Shown piece by piece: positions 15,942 to 26,900 of a DNA stretch of 36,438 nucleotides. Source of the stretch: Candidatus Obscuribacterales bacterium. GTDB taxonomy: Bacteria; Cyanobacteriota; Vampirovibrionia; Obscuribacterales; Obscuribacteraceae. The notes beneath the pieces were generated by a model. The model saw only the letters and a program-made list of their open reading frames with translations. It made no database searches and was not told where the DNA came from. Made by a program: the position numbers and the translations under genes. The stretch is from contig JAKFUT010000065.1 of assembly GCA_021732565.1 (NCBI GenBank), positions 1-36,438 on the forward strand, read 5' to 3'. The first letter of the stretch is position 1. Every line of letters begins with the position of its first letter.

Positions 15942-17663
15942 TCACTCGCGTTTTTTATTGCTGCCTTTTCGACCACCGTTTGATTTGTCGATCTGCAAGG
16001 CCCTCTGTGATAATTGCTTCGCTTCTATGGATGCAGCGTCCCTCTTGCGCAACATCGCAGATAAGTCAGTCAATGTTCCTGCAACAATGGGCGCATCTTT
16101 TCCTTGAACTTCCTCTTCTATGGCAAGGGCGCGACGATAGCATTGCTCGGCATCATCAAGCTTACCTGCAGCCAGATAAATTCGAGCCAGACTGCTAAGC
16201 GTGAATACCAGTGTCATGTGTTTCGACCCGAAACTGTGTTCTTTTAGCTCCAGGGCTTTGCGGCACTTCGTCTCTGCGTCGCTGAACTTGCCGTCGCGAT
16301 AAAGTTCTAGAGCAAGTTGTTCGAGAAATGTCGAATAATTACTTGGATCGTTTTTTGATCCATCAACAAGTTCTTGCCAGATACGTGCTGAGTCTTCATG
16401 CTTTGAAATTCTCGAATACGCACGCGCTATGCTCTGCAGAACCGACTGGCGTGAGGATTCCGGCAGCAGGTCAAACTCCGTGGTCGTCAGAAATTTCTCG
16501 CCCAATTCTGCTGCAGCCCCATAATCACCGGCTGAGTTGTCAGCCTCGATGAGCCACATGGTCAAAGTGCCCGTAAAAGAAGAGGTAGCCGAACGGCTGG
16601 TTGCTTCATCTAACTGAGTTTTCAAAAATTTTGCTTCCGACGTATGATCTCGTTCTGCTTGATAGGTAATGGCTATTCTGTGAAGCGCGGCAAGCAGCTT
16701 CTGATCTGGGGCACCTTTTTGCTTGAAAGACTTCAATGCCTCTAAGAGAAGCTGCCGACTAGCTTCGTTCTCTCCATTTTGATAGAGTGAGTCTGCTCGA
16801 TCAAACAGCGGATCTCCGCCTGATCCGCCGAGAACTACATTCGATACTGCATCTGGTATCGGTAATCTTTTCTTCTGCGAGTCAAGTTTGAGCAAAACCG
16901 GGCGATTAGTTACTGAAAAGCTTTGCGTTCGGGGAAATGTGGATGTCGCGTAAACGACGCTGTAAATAGACGAATCACCACTGGGTTCAAACAAAATGTG
17001 CCCGGTTTTGCCAAATGCACGAATAACAAAGTCTTTTCCGTGGTTTAACACCGAGTATTCCAGGCCGCCGGGAGTGCCCGTGGTTGTTAGTTCATTTTGA
17101 GCCTGGTCAACGCTTTCTATTTTTCCCAACACGGGTAAATCAATTTTACTTGTAAAAGGATTTGTTCTCGGGCCGGAACCCACTTTGCCGTTAAGGTAAG
17201 CTACAACTCTTTCATCGATGCTTGAGGGATAGGTGCCATCGTGTTCTTTCGAATATTGCATGAGGACCAAACGAAGGTCTCGCAGTCGGTCTGCCGTAGC
17301 TCGATTTCCTTGATCGTCAAAAATGGCGTCGCACTGCTTGAATTTTCGGACCCTATCCATGCTCGTTTGGGCACATTGAATTACCATAAAGGCCGAAAAC
17401 AAGGCAAAGGTGCCAATGGCGATTTTCGCCACCAGTAAACGCTTGCCTGGATAAAGCGTGCGCAACAGATGCATAATGCCCGCAGAAACGAACGTCAATC
17501 CCGTCCAAAAGGCTGGATGATTGAATCCGCCACGTATCTCAAACCAGACAAAGAATTGAAACAGGCCGACTAGCAGAAATATTCCTGTGAGCGCCGCATT
17601 GTAGGGCTTGAGATTGATTTCCTTACGTCCGGACTCTTGCATTTGTTTACACCGGTTTGTCAT
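15942..17663 (-). CDS. TPR protein with three membrane spans and a pilin-like segment
   Basis: 573 residues. Three hydrophobic segments occupy about 21-97 (AALTGIFLLVGLFQFFVWF, TGLTFVSAGIMHLL, KIAIGTFALFSAFMVIQC). Residues about 120-230 (LRDLRLVLMQYSKEHDGTYP ... NPFTSK ... TPGGLEYSVLNHGKDFVIRA) resemble the C-terminal part of type II secretion or pilin proteins, which normally lies outside the membrane. From about 290 to 560 there are tetratricopeptide repeats, clearest in YRDGKFSDAETKCRKALEL and YLAAGKLDDAEQCYRRALAI. The combination suggests a membrane-tethered scaffold. The start may be ATG 17663 or ATG 17642. The C-terminus is Lys-rich (NGGRKGSNKKRE). Confidence 0.85.
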   Translation of the reverse strand: MTNRCKQMQESGRKEINLKPYNAALTGIFLLVGLFQFFVWFEIRGGFNHPAFWTGLTFVSAGIMHLLRTLYPGKRLLVAKIAIGTFALFSAFMVIQCAQTSMDRVRKFKQCDAIFDDQGNRATADRLRDLRLVLMQYSKEHDGTYPSSIDERVVAYLNGKVGSGPRTNPFTSKIDLPVLGKIESVDQAQNELTTTGTPGGLEYSVLNHGKDFVIRAFGKTGHILFEPSGDSSIYSVVYATSTFPRTQSFSVTNRPVLLKLDSQKKRLPIPDAVSNVVLGGSGGDPLFDRADSLYQNGENEASRQLLLEALKSFKQKGAPDQKLLAALHRIAITYQAERDHTSEAKFLKTQLDEATSRSATSSFTGTLTMWLIEADNSAGDYGAAAELGEKFLTTTEFDLLPESSRQSVLQSIARAYSRISKHEDSARIWQELVDGSKNDPSNYSTFLEQLALELYRDGKFSDAETKCRKALELKEHSFGSKHMTLVFTLSSLARIYLAAGKLDDAEQCYRRALAIEEEVQGKDAPIVAGTLTDLSAMLRKRDAASIEAKQLSQRALQIDKSNGGRKGSNKKRE

Positions 17664-17677
17664 GCCTTTTGACTGGC

Positions 17678-17702
17678 GCGTCAGATGATTCGGATCTGAC
17701 GC
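17678..17702. terminator. Hairpin between the LRR gene and the TPR gene
   Basis: GCGTCAGAT and ATCTGACGC form a perfect 9-bp stem with loop GATTCGG. It lies 15 bases upstream of the TPR start on the minus strand, so it could be a 5'-leader structure of that gene. No T-run follows on either strand. Confidence 0.45.
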
Positions 17703-17809
17703 AGTGCTTGAATTTGTCGGTTTACGTGATTCCTCACCATTATCACTTATGTGAGGGGAAGGAGCTACTGCTTTGAAAGCGAATATGCTCTTGCCATGCG
17801 GGAAGAGCG

Positions 17810-20326
17810 CTAGTGAGTGATGTCTGCGTCCGGAAATGCCGCGCGCAGTTGTCGAACTCCATCTGGTGAGATGCCTGAATCACTCACGTCTATCTTGTTC
17901 AGATGTTTCAGCCCGATTAATGAAGGAATGGCACCATCAGTCACAGGGGTTCTGCTTAGATCGATTACACGCAACGTTCCTGGCAGCGAGCTGGCGCCAA
18001 AATCGTGGAATTGCACCCGGCGCAGCGCCAGACTCGTTAAAGGTAATTTTGCCAACTGCATAACACCGTCGGTGGTGGCATGAGTGTTACCCAGGTCCAC
18101 ATCTTCCAGACCACGCAATAGATTCAATCTGCCCACTTGCGTGTTGCCCACCGAAACTTCATGGCTCAGATTTATCGAGCGTACACTACCGAGTTGCTGG
18201 AAATGTTGTGGCTCTCCCACAAAGAGAAGGAGTTTGAGCGCGTTCTGTCCAGCTTTCGAGGTCGGGTTGTTGGCTGCAATCTCAGTCAACTTCTGTTGCG
18301 CAAGCGCCATCGCCTCTCGGCGTAAAACCAGCGCACGCTCCATGTAAAATTCATGCAGTACGCCTCGCTCAGCAACGGGTATGCGAGACAATCGCTGGTA
18401 CATAGCTTCGCCGATCATCGCAGCCCTGAGCGGTGCTTTTTGAATCAATGTCTGCACGGGACCGCTCTCCGGGTGAATCGCATACTCTCCGACTAAAACC
18501 GCCCAGTTTTCCCGCGGAGTGGCGGCATATGATCGGGGGGTCCAACCTTCAAGTCGTCGCGCCATGTGGAACAACTGTGCCTCAAGTGGCTGGGACTTTT
18601 CAAAATGATGGGCAAACTCATGCAAGAGATCCTCAATTGCAGTGCGACCATCCTTACTACGATAGAGGCCCGTTTCGCCAGTGCCCAATACGCTGTCCGC
18701 ATTTGATTTAAAATCCGGATCTTCCAATCGACGGCGGAACCACGCGTCAAAGGGATTCTCTTCAGCCGACATCACCACACGACGGAATAGGTTCGGTTCG
18801 GGCATACGCTCGATTAATGCAAATACTTCTGCCGGGGTGAGAAGTCCCTTCATCTCCTGCATCTCAGGCTTGGCCAATTCTACCGCTGCATCTGCCGCTT
18901 CACTTCCACCTCTTTTCACGGCGTCAGTCAGCTGAGCAAATCTTTCCTGTCTGGCGGCAAATGACTCGGGCACCACCAGTTCCGTTTCCAATCCGGCTTT
19001 CCTGTAGACACGAACAGGTTCAGCCACTTCATCAATAAAGGCCTCTCTGAATTCCCGGGGATGGGAAGGCACCTCCGCCGGCCGATTTTCAGGTGTCTTC
19101 AGCCGCGGCAATTTCTGAACAGCCGATTCATAGGTCACCGGAGCTGATTCACTCGGTTTGGGAATTTCTGGCACCACAAGTTCACCGCTTTTGAGTCGCC
19201 CCTGAAGCTCCGCCATCATTGTGGCATAGTTTTCCGTTCGCGTAGCTGGTGGTTCAGGAGCAGCGGACCGATCACCCGATTCACGTGAGCCAGCTTGACG
19301 TTCCGCTTGGATCACCCGTTGTTCCGGTAACGCCGCTGGTCGTTCGATTGATGCTCCGGTTTTTGTCAGAAGGGGTACTGTTGGCTCACTGGCATCTGCC
19401 ACGATCACAGATCGTTTGCCTGACAGCCCCGCCTTTGCCGGCTCTCGGCCAATTGCCAGTCGACCCGCCTCTACCGCTGCTTGCGCTGAAGTCTCGGATT
19501 CCAGGGCCAGCCGACTCTTCCGTCCAGCGCCGGAAAACAGGTCCGCCCCTTTGTGAGCTGTGGCCAGAAACCCGCCTACCATGCTGAAGCTGTAGGCCGA
19601 CTGCAACCGCTGATCCATGGTAGCAAAACCCTTGCCTGCTAGAATCGAATGAGCATCAGCCGCCACTACTCCAGCCGGGGCGCCCGCCAGCACAGTTGCA
19701 GCAATGTCATTTCGCAAGACACCACCAGCCAGCGAACCTTTGAGATACTTACTCCCTCCTAACTCTTTGAGCCCCATGGTGCCATAACCGAGCGCAGCGA
19801 AAGTAAGAGCGCCAGTGGCCGCATGGTTGAGCCTGGCTTTTAGAAGATCACCCTCTTCCGGCTTAGTTGGTGTGAGAAAGCCACCATATACGGCACCAGA
19901 CCCGATAGTCAGTCTCAGCTCGTGCTGAGCAATTGCGCGAAGCTCCTCGCGAGATAGATTCTGCGAACCGGATGCAATGGCAGCCTCAGCCATGGGAGAG
20001 CGAAACATCTTTCCCAGCCCGTACTTTACGCCGAGAAAAGGTAGCATCATGCCCGCGGCGCTGCCCACTTGCTGAACGTGCCAATCCAGGGTCCAGGGTT
20101 TGGCGTTCTGGCAGGGATCGATTAATCTAGTAGTCTCGCTCCAGGTTGTGCCGAATCCCCTGTCTAGCAGCTGGGTTACGGCAGTAACGGGAGCCTGAAG
20201 TCCTGCATAGGCAGCAGAACGTAATAGTGTTTCAGCCTGATGCTGCACCGCTGTCTTGCGGGATGAATCCAGCAATTCGGGGGAGGCTGATGAGAGTACT
20301 GAAGTGTTATCGCGGATGTTGGTCAT
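17810..20326 (-). CDS. Large protein with HExxH metallopeptidase motif and leucine-rich repeats
   Basis: 838 residues. The N-terminal 270 residues are Gly/Ala-rich with several hydrophobic helices (AGMMLPFLGVKYGLGKMF, TGALTFAALGYGTMGL, GGVLRNDIAATVLAGAPAGV) that may insert into or cross a membrane. A Pro/Glu-rich linker spans about 290-450. DLLHEFAHHFEKS gives H569, E570 and H573 of a zincin-type HExxH site, and ENWAVLVGEYAIH about 55 residues on could supply a third Glu ligand. Residues about 700-838 are leucine-rich repeats (LEDVDLGNTHATTDGVMQL, LRVIDLSRTPVTDGAIPSL, LNKIDVSDSGISPDGVRQL). Peptidase activity is inferred; the LRRs probably bind a protein partner. No classical signal peptide or Shine-Dalgarno is visible at ATG 20326. 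Confidence 0.85.
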   Translation of the reverse strand: MTNIRDNTSVLSSASPELLDSSRKTAVQHQAETLLRSAAYAGLQAPVTAVTQLLDRGFGTTWSETTRLIDPCQNAKPWTLDWHVQQVGSAAGMMLPFLGVKYGLGKMFRSPMAEAAIASGSQNLSREELRAIAQHELRLTIGSGAVYGGFLTPTKPEEGDLLKARLNHAATGALTFAALGYGTMGLKELGGSKYLKGSLAGGVLRNDIAATVLAGAPAGVVAADAHSILAGKGFATMDQRLQSAYSFSMVGGFLATAHKGADLFSGAGRKSRLALESETSAQAAVEAGRLAIGREPAKAGLSGKRSVIVADASEPTVPLLTKTGASIERPAALPEQRVIQAERQAGSRESGDRSAAPEPPATRTENYATMMAELQGRLKSGELVVPEIPKPSESAPVTYESAVQKLPRLKTPENRPAEVPSHPREFREAFIDEVAEPVRVYRKAGLETELVVPESFAARQERFAQLTDAVKRGGSEAADAAVELAKPEMQEMKGLLTPAEVFALIERMPEPNLFRRVVMSAEENPFDAWFRRRLEDPDFKSNADSVLGTGETGLYRSKDGRTAIEDLLHEFAHHFEKSQPLEAQLFHMARRLEGWTPRSYAATPRENWAVLVGEYAIHPESGPVQTLIQKAPLRAAMIGEAMYQRLSRIPVAERGVLHEFYMERALVLRREAMALAQQKLTEIAANNPTSKAGQNALKLLLFVGEPQHFQQLGSVRSINLSHEVSVGNTQVGRLNLLRGLEDVDLGNTHATTDGVMQLAKLPLTSLALRRVQFHDFGASSLPGTLRVIDLSRTPVTDGAIPSLIGLKHLNKIDVSDSGISPDGVRQLRAAFPDADITH

Positions 20327-20585
20327 TGGAGCTAACGAAAGAGATAACAGCTGCGCGGTGTGTGGGCGAGCTAGAACGAACCTCTGGAGAGCTGCAAATT
20401 AACAGCTTCCCGATTGGAGCTAGGCACTTCGGTTTTCCAAAGTCCAGATGGAAATGGGATCCTGGAGATAGTCTAACGGGTTGGTGGTCTGACTCAAATG
20501 GGGGAATTACCATGCAGGGAGCCTCGCGGGCGGCGCTCATACCGTGAACCCGGTGGTGAGCCACCATTGCCGCAAACTTGCCCGC

Positions 20586-20892
20586 CTCATCTTGCCTCGA
20601 ACTCGCCTCGGCCAGTATTCCACGTTGCTCAAAACGCACAGCTAGTGCATCTTGCTTAAACACGGACATGTCTGCATCTTGCTTTGACGCACGTTGATGA
20701 CTGGTCCCTTCCTGGATCTTTGAACACACAAGCATGCTTTGAACACACAGGCGGCGCAGACGAGTTACATTGGGACATGAGTGAGATACCTCGTCCCGTT
20801 CAGGCCGAACTACTCCGCCCTTGCTTTGAACACACAGGTCTCTGCATCTTGCTTTGAACACACAAGCACTGCACCGTGATTAGAACGCACAT
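20586..20892. repeat. Cluster of degenerate ~21-nt direct repeats
   Basis: About nine imperfect copies of CTGCATCTTGCTTTGAACAC-ACA occur on the plus strand. The best are at 20841-20866, 20817-20836, 20734-20749, 20714-20731, 20673-20694 and 20647-20666; weaker ones are at 20620-20641, 20586-20606 and 20879-20892. Spacing is irregular, about 20-35 bases apart with one gap of about 70, so this is not a CRISPR array. It fills much of the 584-bp gap between two same-strand giant genes. The rest of that gap (20327-20585) shows nothing clear apart from a small hairpin, GGTGG-TGAG-CCACC, at 20551-20564. Confidence 0.6.
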
Positions 20893-20910
20893 GAAGTGAG
20901 TCGAAAAACG

Positions 20911-23900
20911 TCATTTGATCGAGGGGTTTGCGGGTTTATCGCTACTGGAAGACCCTGTCTTGCATTCGCTGAGGATCAGCTCAGCAAGCATAAACACGGC
21001 GATAAAAGTACCTGCTGCACCCAAAACGCGCTCGGTGGAGCGAACCCATTCGCGTCCTCGCTGTTTGGCGATATGTGCATCTACCGCCTCTGCAATTACG
21101 CTACGGCGCACCAGTTCCTGTTCCGCAGAACCAAGTTTCTTGTACTTCTCATACTCCTTTTCCAGTTTCTCTTTATCTTCACCCTTGGCATCTTTGATTT
21201 TCTTTTCGAAAATCTCTCGGAATTTGGCATCGTTGTCGTATTCTTTGAGTTTTTCCATCAACTTGGGTTCAGCCAGCCGATCCGCAAGTATCTTCAAACC
21301 ATTCGGACCCTCGAGCGTTTTCAGGTCTAGCGGCTTATCTCGAGCCGCCAGTGGATCAGTTGGTCGACGGTCTTTCTCGTTCACGGGAATTTCGTTAAGC
21401 GATTCGTCCGCACCAGGTTTTTTCGGCTCTTTCGGATTCTCCTGGCCGGGTTTGGATTCCGTCGTCGGCTTTGCCGGTTCACCCCCGCCACTACCATTGG
21501 TGCGATCGTAGGAAGCGCGCAGAACCTGTCTCGTCTCCATGGAATGAACTTTATTTCCCAGCAATGTGGCTTCCTGCTCATACAGTGGACGCATATAGTC
21601 GCGATAAAGCTTACGGCGCTCGGTGTTCAATGAATCAATCCGCCCGCCTTTTCCGCCTTCACCGTCAATATGGTCGCCCACAATTTTTCTGGCGCCGGCT
21701 TCATCCCAGATTTTCGCGCGGCCGGACGAATCCTTGGCAGCTTTTCTATACTGTTCCACAAGATCATAGAGGGCGCCTGATTCTTTATCACCGAAAAATT
21801 GCTTGCGTAACAATTCGGCTTCGCTTCCCTGTGCTGCCAACCGTGCGACAAGATCTTCCGCTACTCTATTGCCGGGTCTGTCTCCCAGCCTGCGCGATTC
21901 AATCTCTAGAATGCGCACAGCATCGGCCGTCTGCTGAAACCGCACACCCAAGGGGCTTCCTTCTTTAAATGATTTCGCCAGTGCTTCGGCCTTTCCCCGC
22001 TCGGTGGAATCCAGAGGTTTCCCTTTTCGTTCTTTGGCTACGTCTTCTACAAAGGTTTCCCATCGATTTTTCTCTTTGTCGCCAAGCTCCGGTAATTTTG
22101 CACCAGTCTCCGCGTTATAGCGCTCGCGAATTTGTTTGAGTTGCTCGGCGCGTTTAGCGGGCTCAGAACTGAGCTCAGTTATCTTCAAATCGTCCATAAC
22201 CTTTTTGAAGACCAGATTATCTTGTTGCAAGTGCACCAGTTCATGGTAAAGCACACCCGCCAATTCGGCGCCAGCTCCGGGATTTAGAAGATCGGCCGTG
22301 GTGACGCGAAAGTCTCCCTGCCCTCTTACGTAGTGTCCACCAGCCCCGTTGAGATGTTCCAACACCCTTATTTGAATTGGGGGCAACCCATGGCTTGCAG
22401 CGAAATCATTGACCGCTTTCTGCAGCACGTCTGCACGAATTTTGCACTCTCTTGCAAGTTCCTCAGTGCAAGTCGCGTGCTGATCGACCACTTCCTTCCA
22501 CTGCTTCCTCAATTCCTTCAGCGCGTCTGAGCCATTGCCCGACTGGAGAAGTTTCGCGGCCTCGGCCGGACTTCCAGCTTCTTTGAGCGCTTGTTCATAC
22601 GCGGCGCGGTGAGCATCTTGTACTTTTCCGTTTAAATCAGAAGCCCTCTTCGCGAGCGGTTGCAGGTCTTCGGTCCACTTCGCGGTTTGGGCATCTATGG
22701 CAGCTGCAAATTTCGAGAATTCAGCTTTTTTCGCCAGCGGATTCTCGCCGTAGCGAGCCAGCCGCCGTCCAAACAGATCTTGCTCGGAAGCCGAGAGATT
22801 GCCTGGAACTTGCCAGACACGGTCGCCCACCGCTCCCGTTTTGCGAGGAGACTCAAAGAAATCGTGAATGTCTTTTGGTAGAGCGTCTGTGGTGGCAGGG
22901 GTGGTGGCATTGGCCTCCGCCTTATACCGTTTCACCACGTCTTCGTAGTGTCGCTGAGTCGTGGGATCGAGCCCCTCGGCCTTCATTTCCTTAAGCGCTT
23001 CTTCCATTATGTAGGCGAATTCTTTGTTGACATTCTTGGGAAGAGCGCCGGCATCCATATCCGACCAGAGTTTCTGTGCGCGCTCAATTAGAGGGCGAAT
23101 TCCCTCCATCTCAAGATTTCGCTTCGCCACTGTGGCAATATCGGCAAGTCCTTGCCCGGGATGTTTTCTGGCAATCTTTGCCATCTCCGCGATTTCGACA
23201 TCGGTAATCGCCTTGTGCTTGCCGTATAGTTCAGCCACTGTTTCCGCTGTGGGCGGGGCGCAACCTTTTCCTTTGTATTTTTGCCGCATACGCTGAAACA
23301 GCTCCGCAGCGCTCTTTAGATCAGTGTCCGGAGTGGAATTACCCATCTTCTGCCGCAACTCGAAGCAATCATTTGCCGCCGGCGCGGTGACGCCAAGCCT
23401 GGTGCGTAACTCCTCGATCTGGTGAGCTTCCACCGTGGTTCGCGACGGATAATCTTTTGCACGCGCTTGTTCTGCTTGTTGATACTTAGTTGCAGCGTCT
23501 TTAGGCGTCCAGCTCTCCGCCGGGTCTACTTGTTGTTGGAATTTTCTGGCTTTAGTTGCATCTGCTTCGGATAGCCCCCCCGCTTTCTCAATCTCGAGAA
23601 TGGCTTTGGCATCCTCGACGGAAATGGTTCGATCAGACTTTCTCAGTTTTGCAGTTTTTTCAGCCAGCGCTTGCTTCTCAGCTTCCTTTAGGAGACTGAG
23701 GTCGCCATGGTTATCAATTTCATTACGTGCCTCAAAGATCGGGCGATGATCTTTTGCTGCTTGCGCTTGCTCGGCACCATAATGAACGGCGTCAGCCAAC
23801 ATCTTCAGCTCTGGATATTTTTTCCAGAAGTCAGCTTCAGTCATCGTATCGGCGGCTCTCTTAGCGAGATCTTCTTGTAACTCAGCGAAGTTTGTTTTTC

Positions 23901-26900
23901 GGAATTTTTTCGCCGCATCTCTGAAGTCGGCCGGGTCATAACCGGCTTCAACTAAAGCTTTTAATGCCAGGTCGCCGAGGTCCTGAATTTTACCAATTGG
24001 AATATAAGTATCAGTAGACCACTGCGGTACAAGAACTACATCGCCATTGGGATATATGCGAACTTGAGAAGCACTCAAACTGGCTGGAGTCGGTTTGAGA
24101 TTTCCGCCCTTCATTTCGATGTAGGGAACACCTTTATACGGTTTCGGACATTTTTCAGAAACATCGGGACCGCCCGCCCGTATGTCCGGATTAGGGTGAG
24201 TTTGACCACCATATGCCCGCTCTGAAACGCCAAACCTGTCAGCTTCTACGGCCGCGCGCACACCGTCTGCAAAAAGACCGCCGAGTTTATTAACTTCGCT
24301 CACATGCGATTTCGCGCTCTGTATTCCGTCGAGCATGGTCGCCTCTGCTTTGGTCGGTGACGAGACTTTTCTTAAAGCTCTTTCCGTGTCCGCCATCTCT
24401 TTCTGCGTGGAGCGAACCGGCTTCTTTTCTTCTCTTGAGAGTACCGCTGCCTCCACGTCGCTATTTACCGGACGAGCCGATGGAAACTCACCCAATTGAG
24501 TCTTTAGCTTTTTGACGTTGATTAGATCCGGCGCAGGTTGTGTTACCGGCGTTCCTTTACCGATGAGCCGTTCTGGTAGTTTCCCGTCATGGTATGCAGC
24601 GATCTGCTCCAATAGGAGTTCAGCTTTCACATCACCAGTGTAGCCATCAGTCTTCGCTTCAAAGCCGAGCACATCGCGCTCTACCGAGAATGCCCAGGGC
24701 TCAGCCGATTTGGGACGCCCATGTTTGTCTACTGTGCCGACTTTCAGCCGATAGGCACCGTGGGGGCGGCCGTCATGACCTTTTGACGGCATGGCGAAAT
24801 CGAAGAATAGTGCCCGGCCACTATCGAGATCCACCAGCATTCCGTCGCAATTCATGTGATCAAGTGCTGAACCGGGAGCCGAGGGAACATACATCCAGTT
24901 GCCTGCCGGAAAACGGCCTTTGGAAATCATTTCTGCAAGTAGTACTTTATTCTGAAGCGCTTTTTGAATTGCTTGCGAAGACTGATACTCAAAAGCTTTG
25001 CCGTCGAGATCCACCGCCTTTCTCATGCCCTCGGCATCACGCAGGGAAGGATCTACAGTTCCAGCCTTTGCCGGCTTCTCGAGATGAGGGGCTGATTGTG
25101 ATAGCGTCTCAGCTACTTGCTTGAGCGCGTCGACATCGGTTGCTTTCAGCACATTGTCGACAGGCACATGAATTCTATCTGGAAATTTACCGGCAATTTC
25201 TGCAATCTTTGCGACGGCTCCGGCACGCTCGTTCGCTCTTGCCGGGTTCGTACGCTCTAAATTGGCAATCTCATCGATTAATCGGCGAAACTCTTTTTGT
25301 TTGGCTGTAGAGGCTGTCGCCAAGTTATCTCGAGCTACTCGTAACTCGGTTCGCTGCCCATCGCTCAAGAGCTTATTGTTCTCGACCAGAGTGGCCCAGT
25401 TGGTTTTGAGATATGTAAGATCAGGCCCGGCTGCTAGCTCCAAGGGAGAATTAACTGCAGTTTGATCCTTCAGCTTTACCGAAATTTGTTCGGTTTTGGA
25501 GAAGACAAGCTTTCCATCTTCCCTGACGGCCTGAAGCGTCCACCCTCTCTCACCAGTGGCGGTACCATCGGTTGCACTACGTTGTAGCTGAAAAGTTTCC
25601 CCGATGCGTAGCTGTTTCCCGGGATTATGTTTTACCACATCTTCGGCTGACACGGAAGTTTCGGTAATGCGGTCGAGCTTGAGTGCGCCGGTAAGCGCGT
25701 CGGTTTCTCTAACTATCCACTCTTTGCCATCATATGACACGGCTTGCCCCGTTGAATATTCCGCGCAAGGGATGGAAAGACCGTCTGGCACGTGAAATTT
25801 TGACAGAGATTCGTCAACACCGTAGACTTCTGCTTTTACGTCAAATATCTTTCGTTCGCCGTCAGCACCCCCAAAGGTTGTCCATACATGGGTTCCATTA
25901 TTGCCTCGGTGCAGTGTGCAATTGAACCCCAGTTGGTCAGCGGCCAATTTGAGAATTAAACTAGCTGGAGCACACGAACCGGAACCGATCAACTCTCCCA
26001 GGGGAACAGTGTTGCCCGCATTCGCTTTCATGAAAGCGCGGTAGGCCTGGTCCAGTTCTTCTTCAGTTTTACCCGCCGGGTTCATTACGGTCCGAACTCG
26101 TCGTGCCAGAGCTTCTGCGCGCTGCTGTTGCGACGCTCCTTCGGTCTTCAATTTACTGTCGTAATCGCGTAGCTCGTCGAGTAGTTGGCGCAGTTTCACA
26201 TCGGTTAAACGATCCACCACAATTGCTGCGCGATCGCTTGCGTTGAAGTTCCCCGAACCGTCGAACAGGCGATTTCTTCCGGCGGTCCTGAATCCATCTT
26301 CCAGAGTGTCGCTCAACCGACCAGTTGAAGCGTAGTCGTTCGATTGAGCCAACGCTCGTGATCGCGGCTCCATGGAGGGCACCGCAGTCAGTTCAAGAAA
26401 TCCATCGTCTGCCGGCAGTATGCTACCAATCTCGTCTCGCCCGGCTTCCCGAGCAATACTTTGTTCTGGCGCGGTCGAAGTAATCGTCGCTAGCTCGGGG
26501 CTTGACGCGGGAACGAGCTTCATATTTGTCTTGCGTAGTGCGATTTCACCGTTAAGCTGCATCTCGGTGCGAAAAACGCGCCCCTGGTCGTTTAGCCAGA
26601 GATCCACCGCACCGATTTTCACACGAGAAAAAACATCGCCCTCACCGGACACGGCACGAGCATCATCTATATGGGACAACGATATTAATGATTGCAGTTC
26701 ATGTTTACTTCGCAGTGCCTGGCCTATGATCGCGCCTCGGCCGCTTGGATCAAAACCGAAAAGGTCAGCTCGTTGACCGCGAAAATAGGCCTCGCCCGCT
26801 GCAGGCAACCGATCTCCATCAGTATTATCTGCCGCAATTGCGCCAACTTTATGCGCTGCTGTTCCACCGCGCAGCAGACTTTTCCAGCTTTCCAAAACCT

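Noticed and set aside
20307..20861. 184-codon minus-strand frame upstream of the LRR gene
   Set aside because: Much of it is encoded by the degenerate short repeats read in shifting frames, it has no ribosome site, and it overlaps the LRR gene start.
20586..20892. CRISPR array
   Set aside because: Repeats are degenerate, spacing is irregular and often shorter than a spacer, and no cas gene is present.
24594..25124. 176-codon plus-strand frame inside the minus-strand giant gene
   Set aside because: It is a shadow of the 2067-residue protein, with Cys/His/Arg-rich composition typical of antisense frames.
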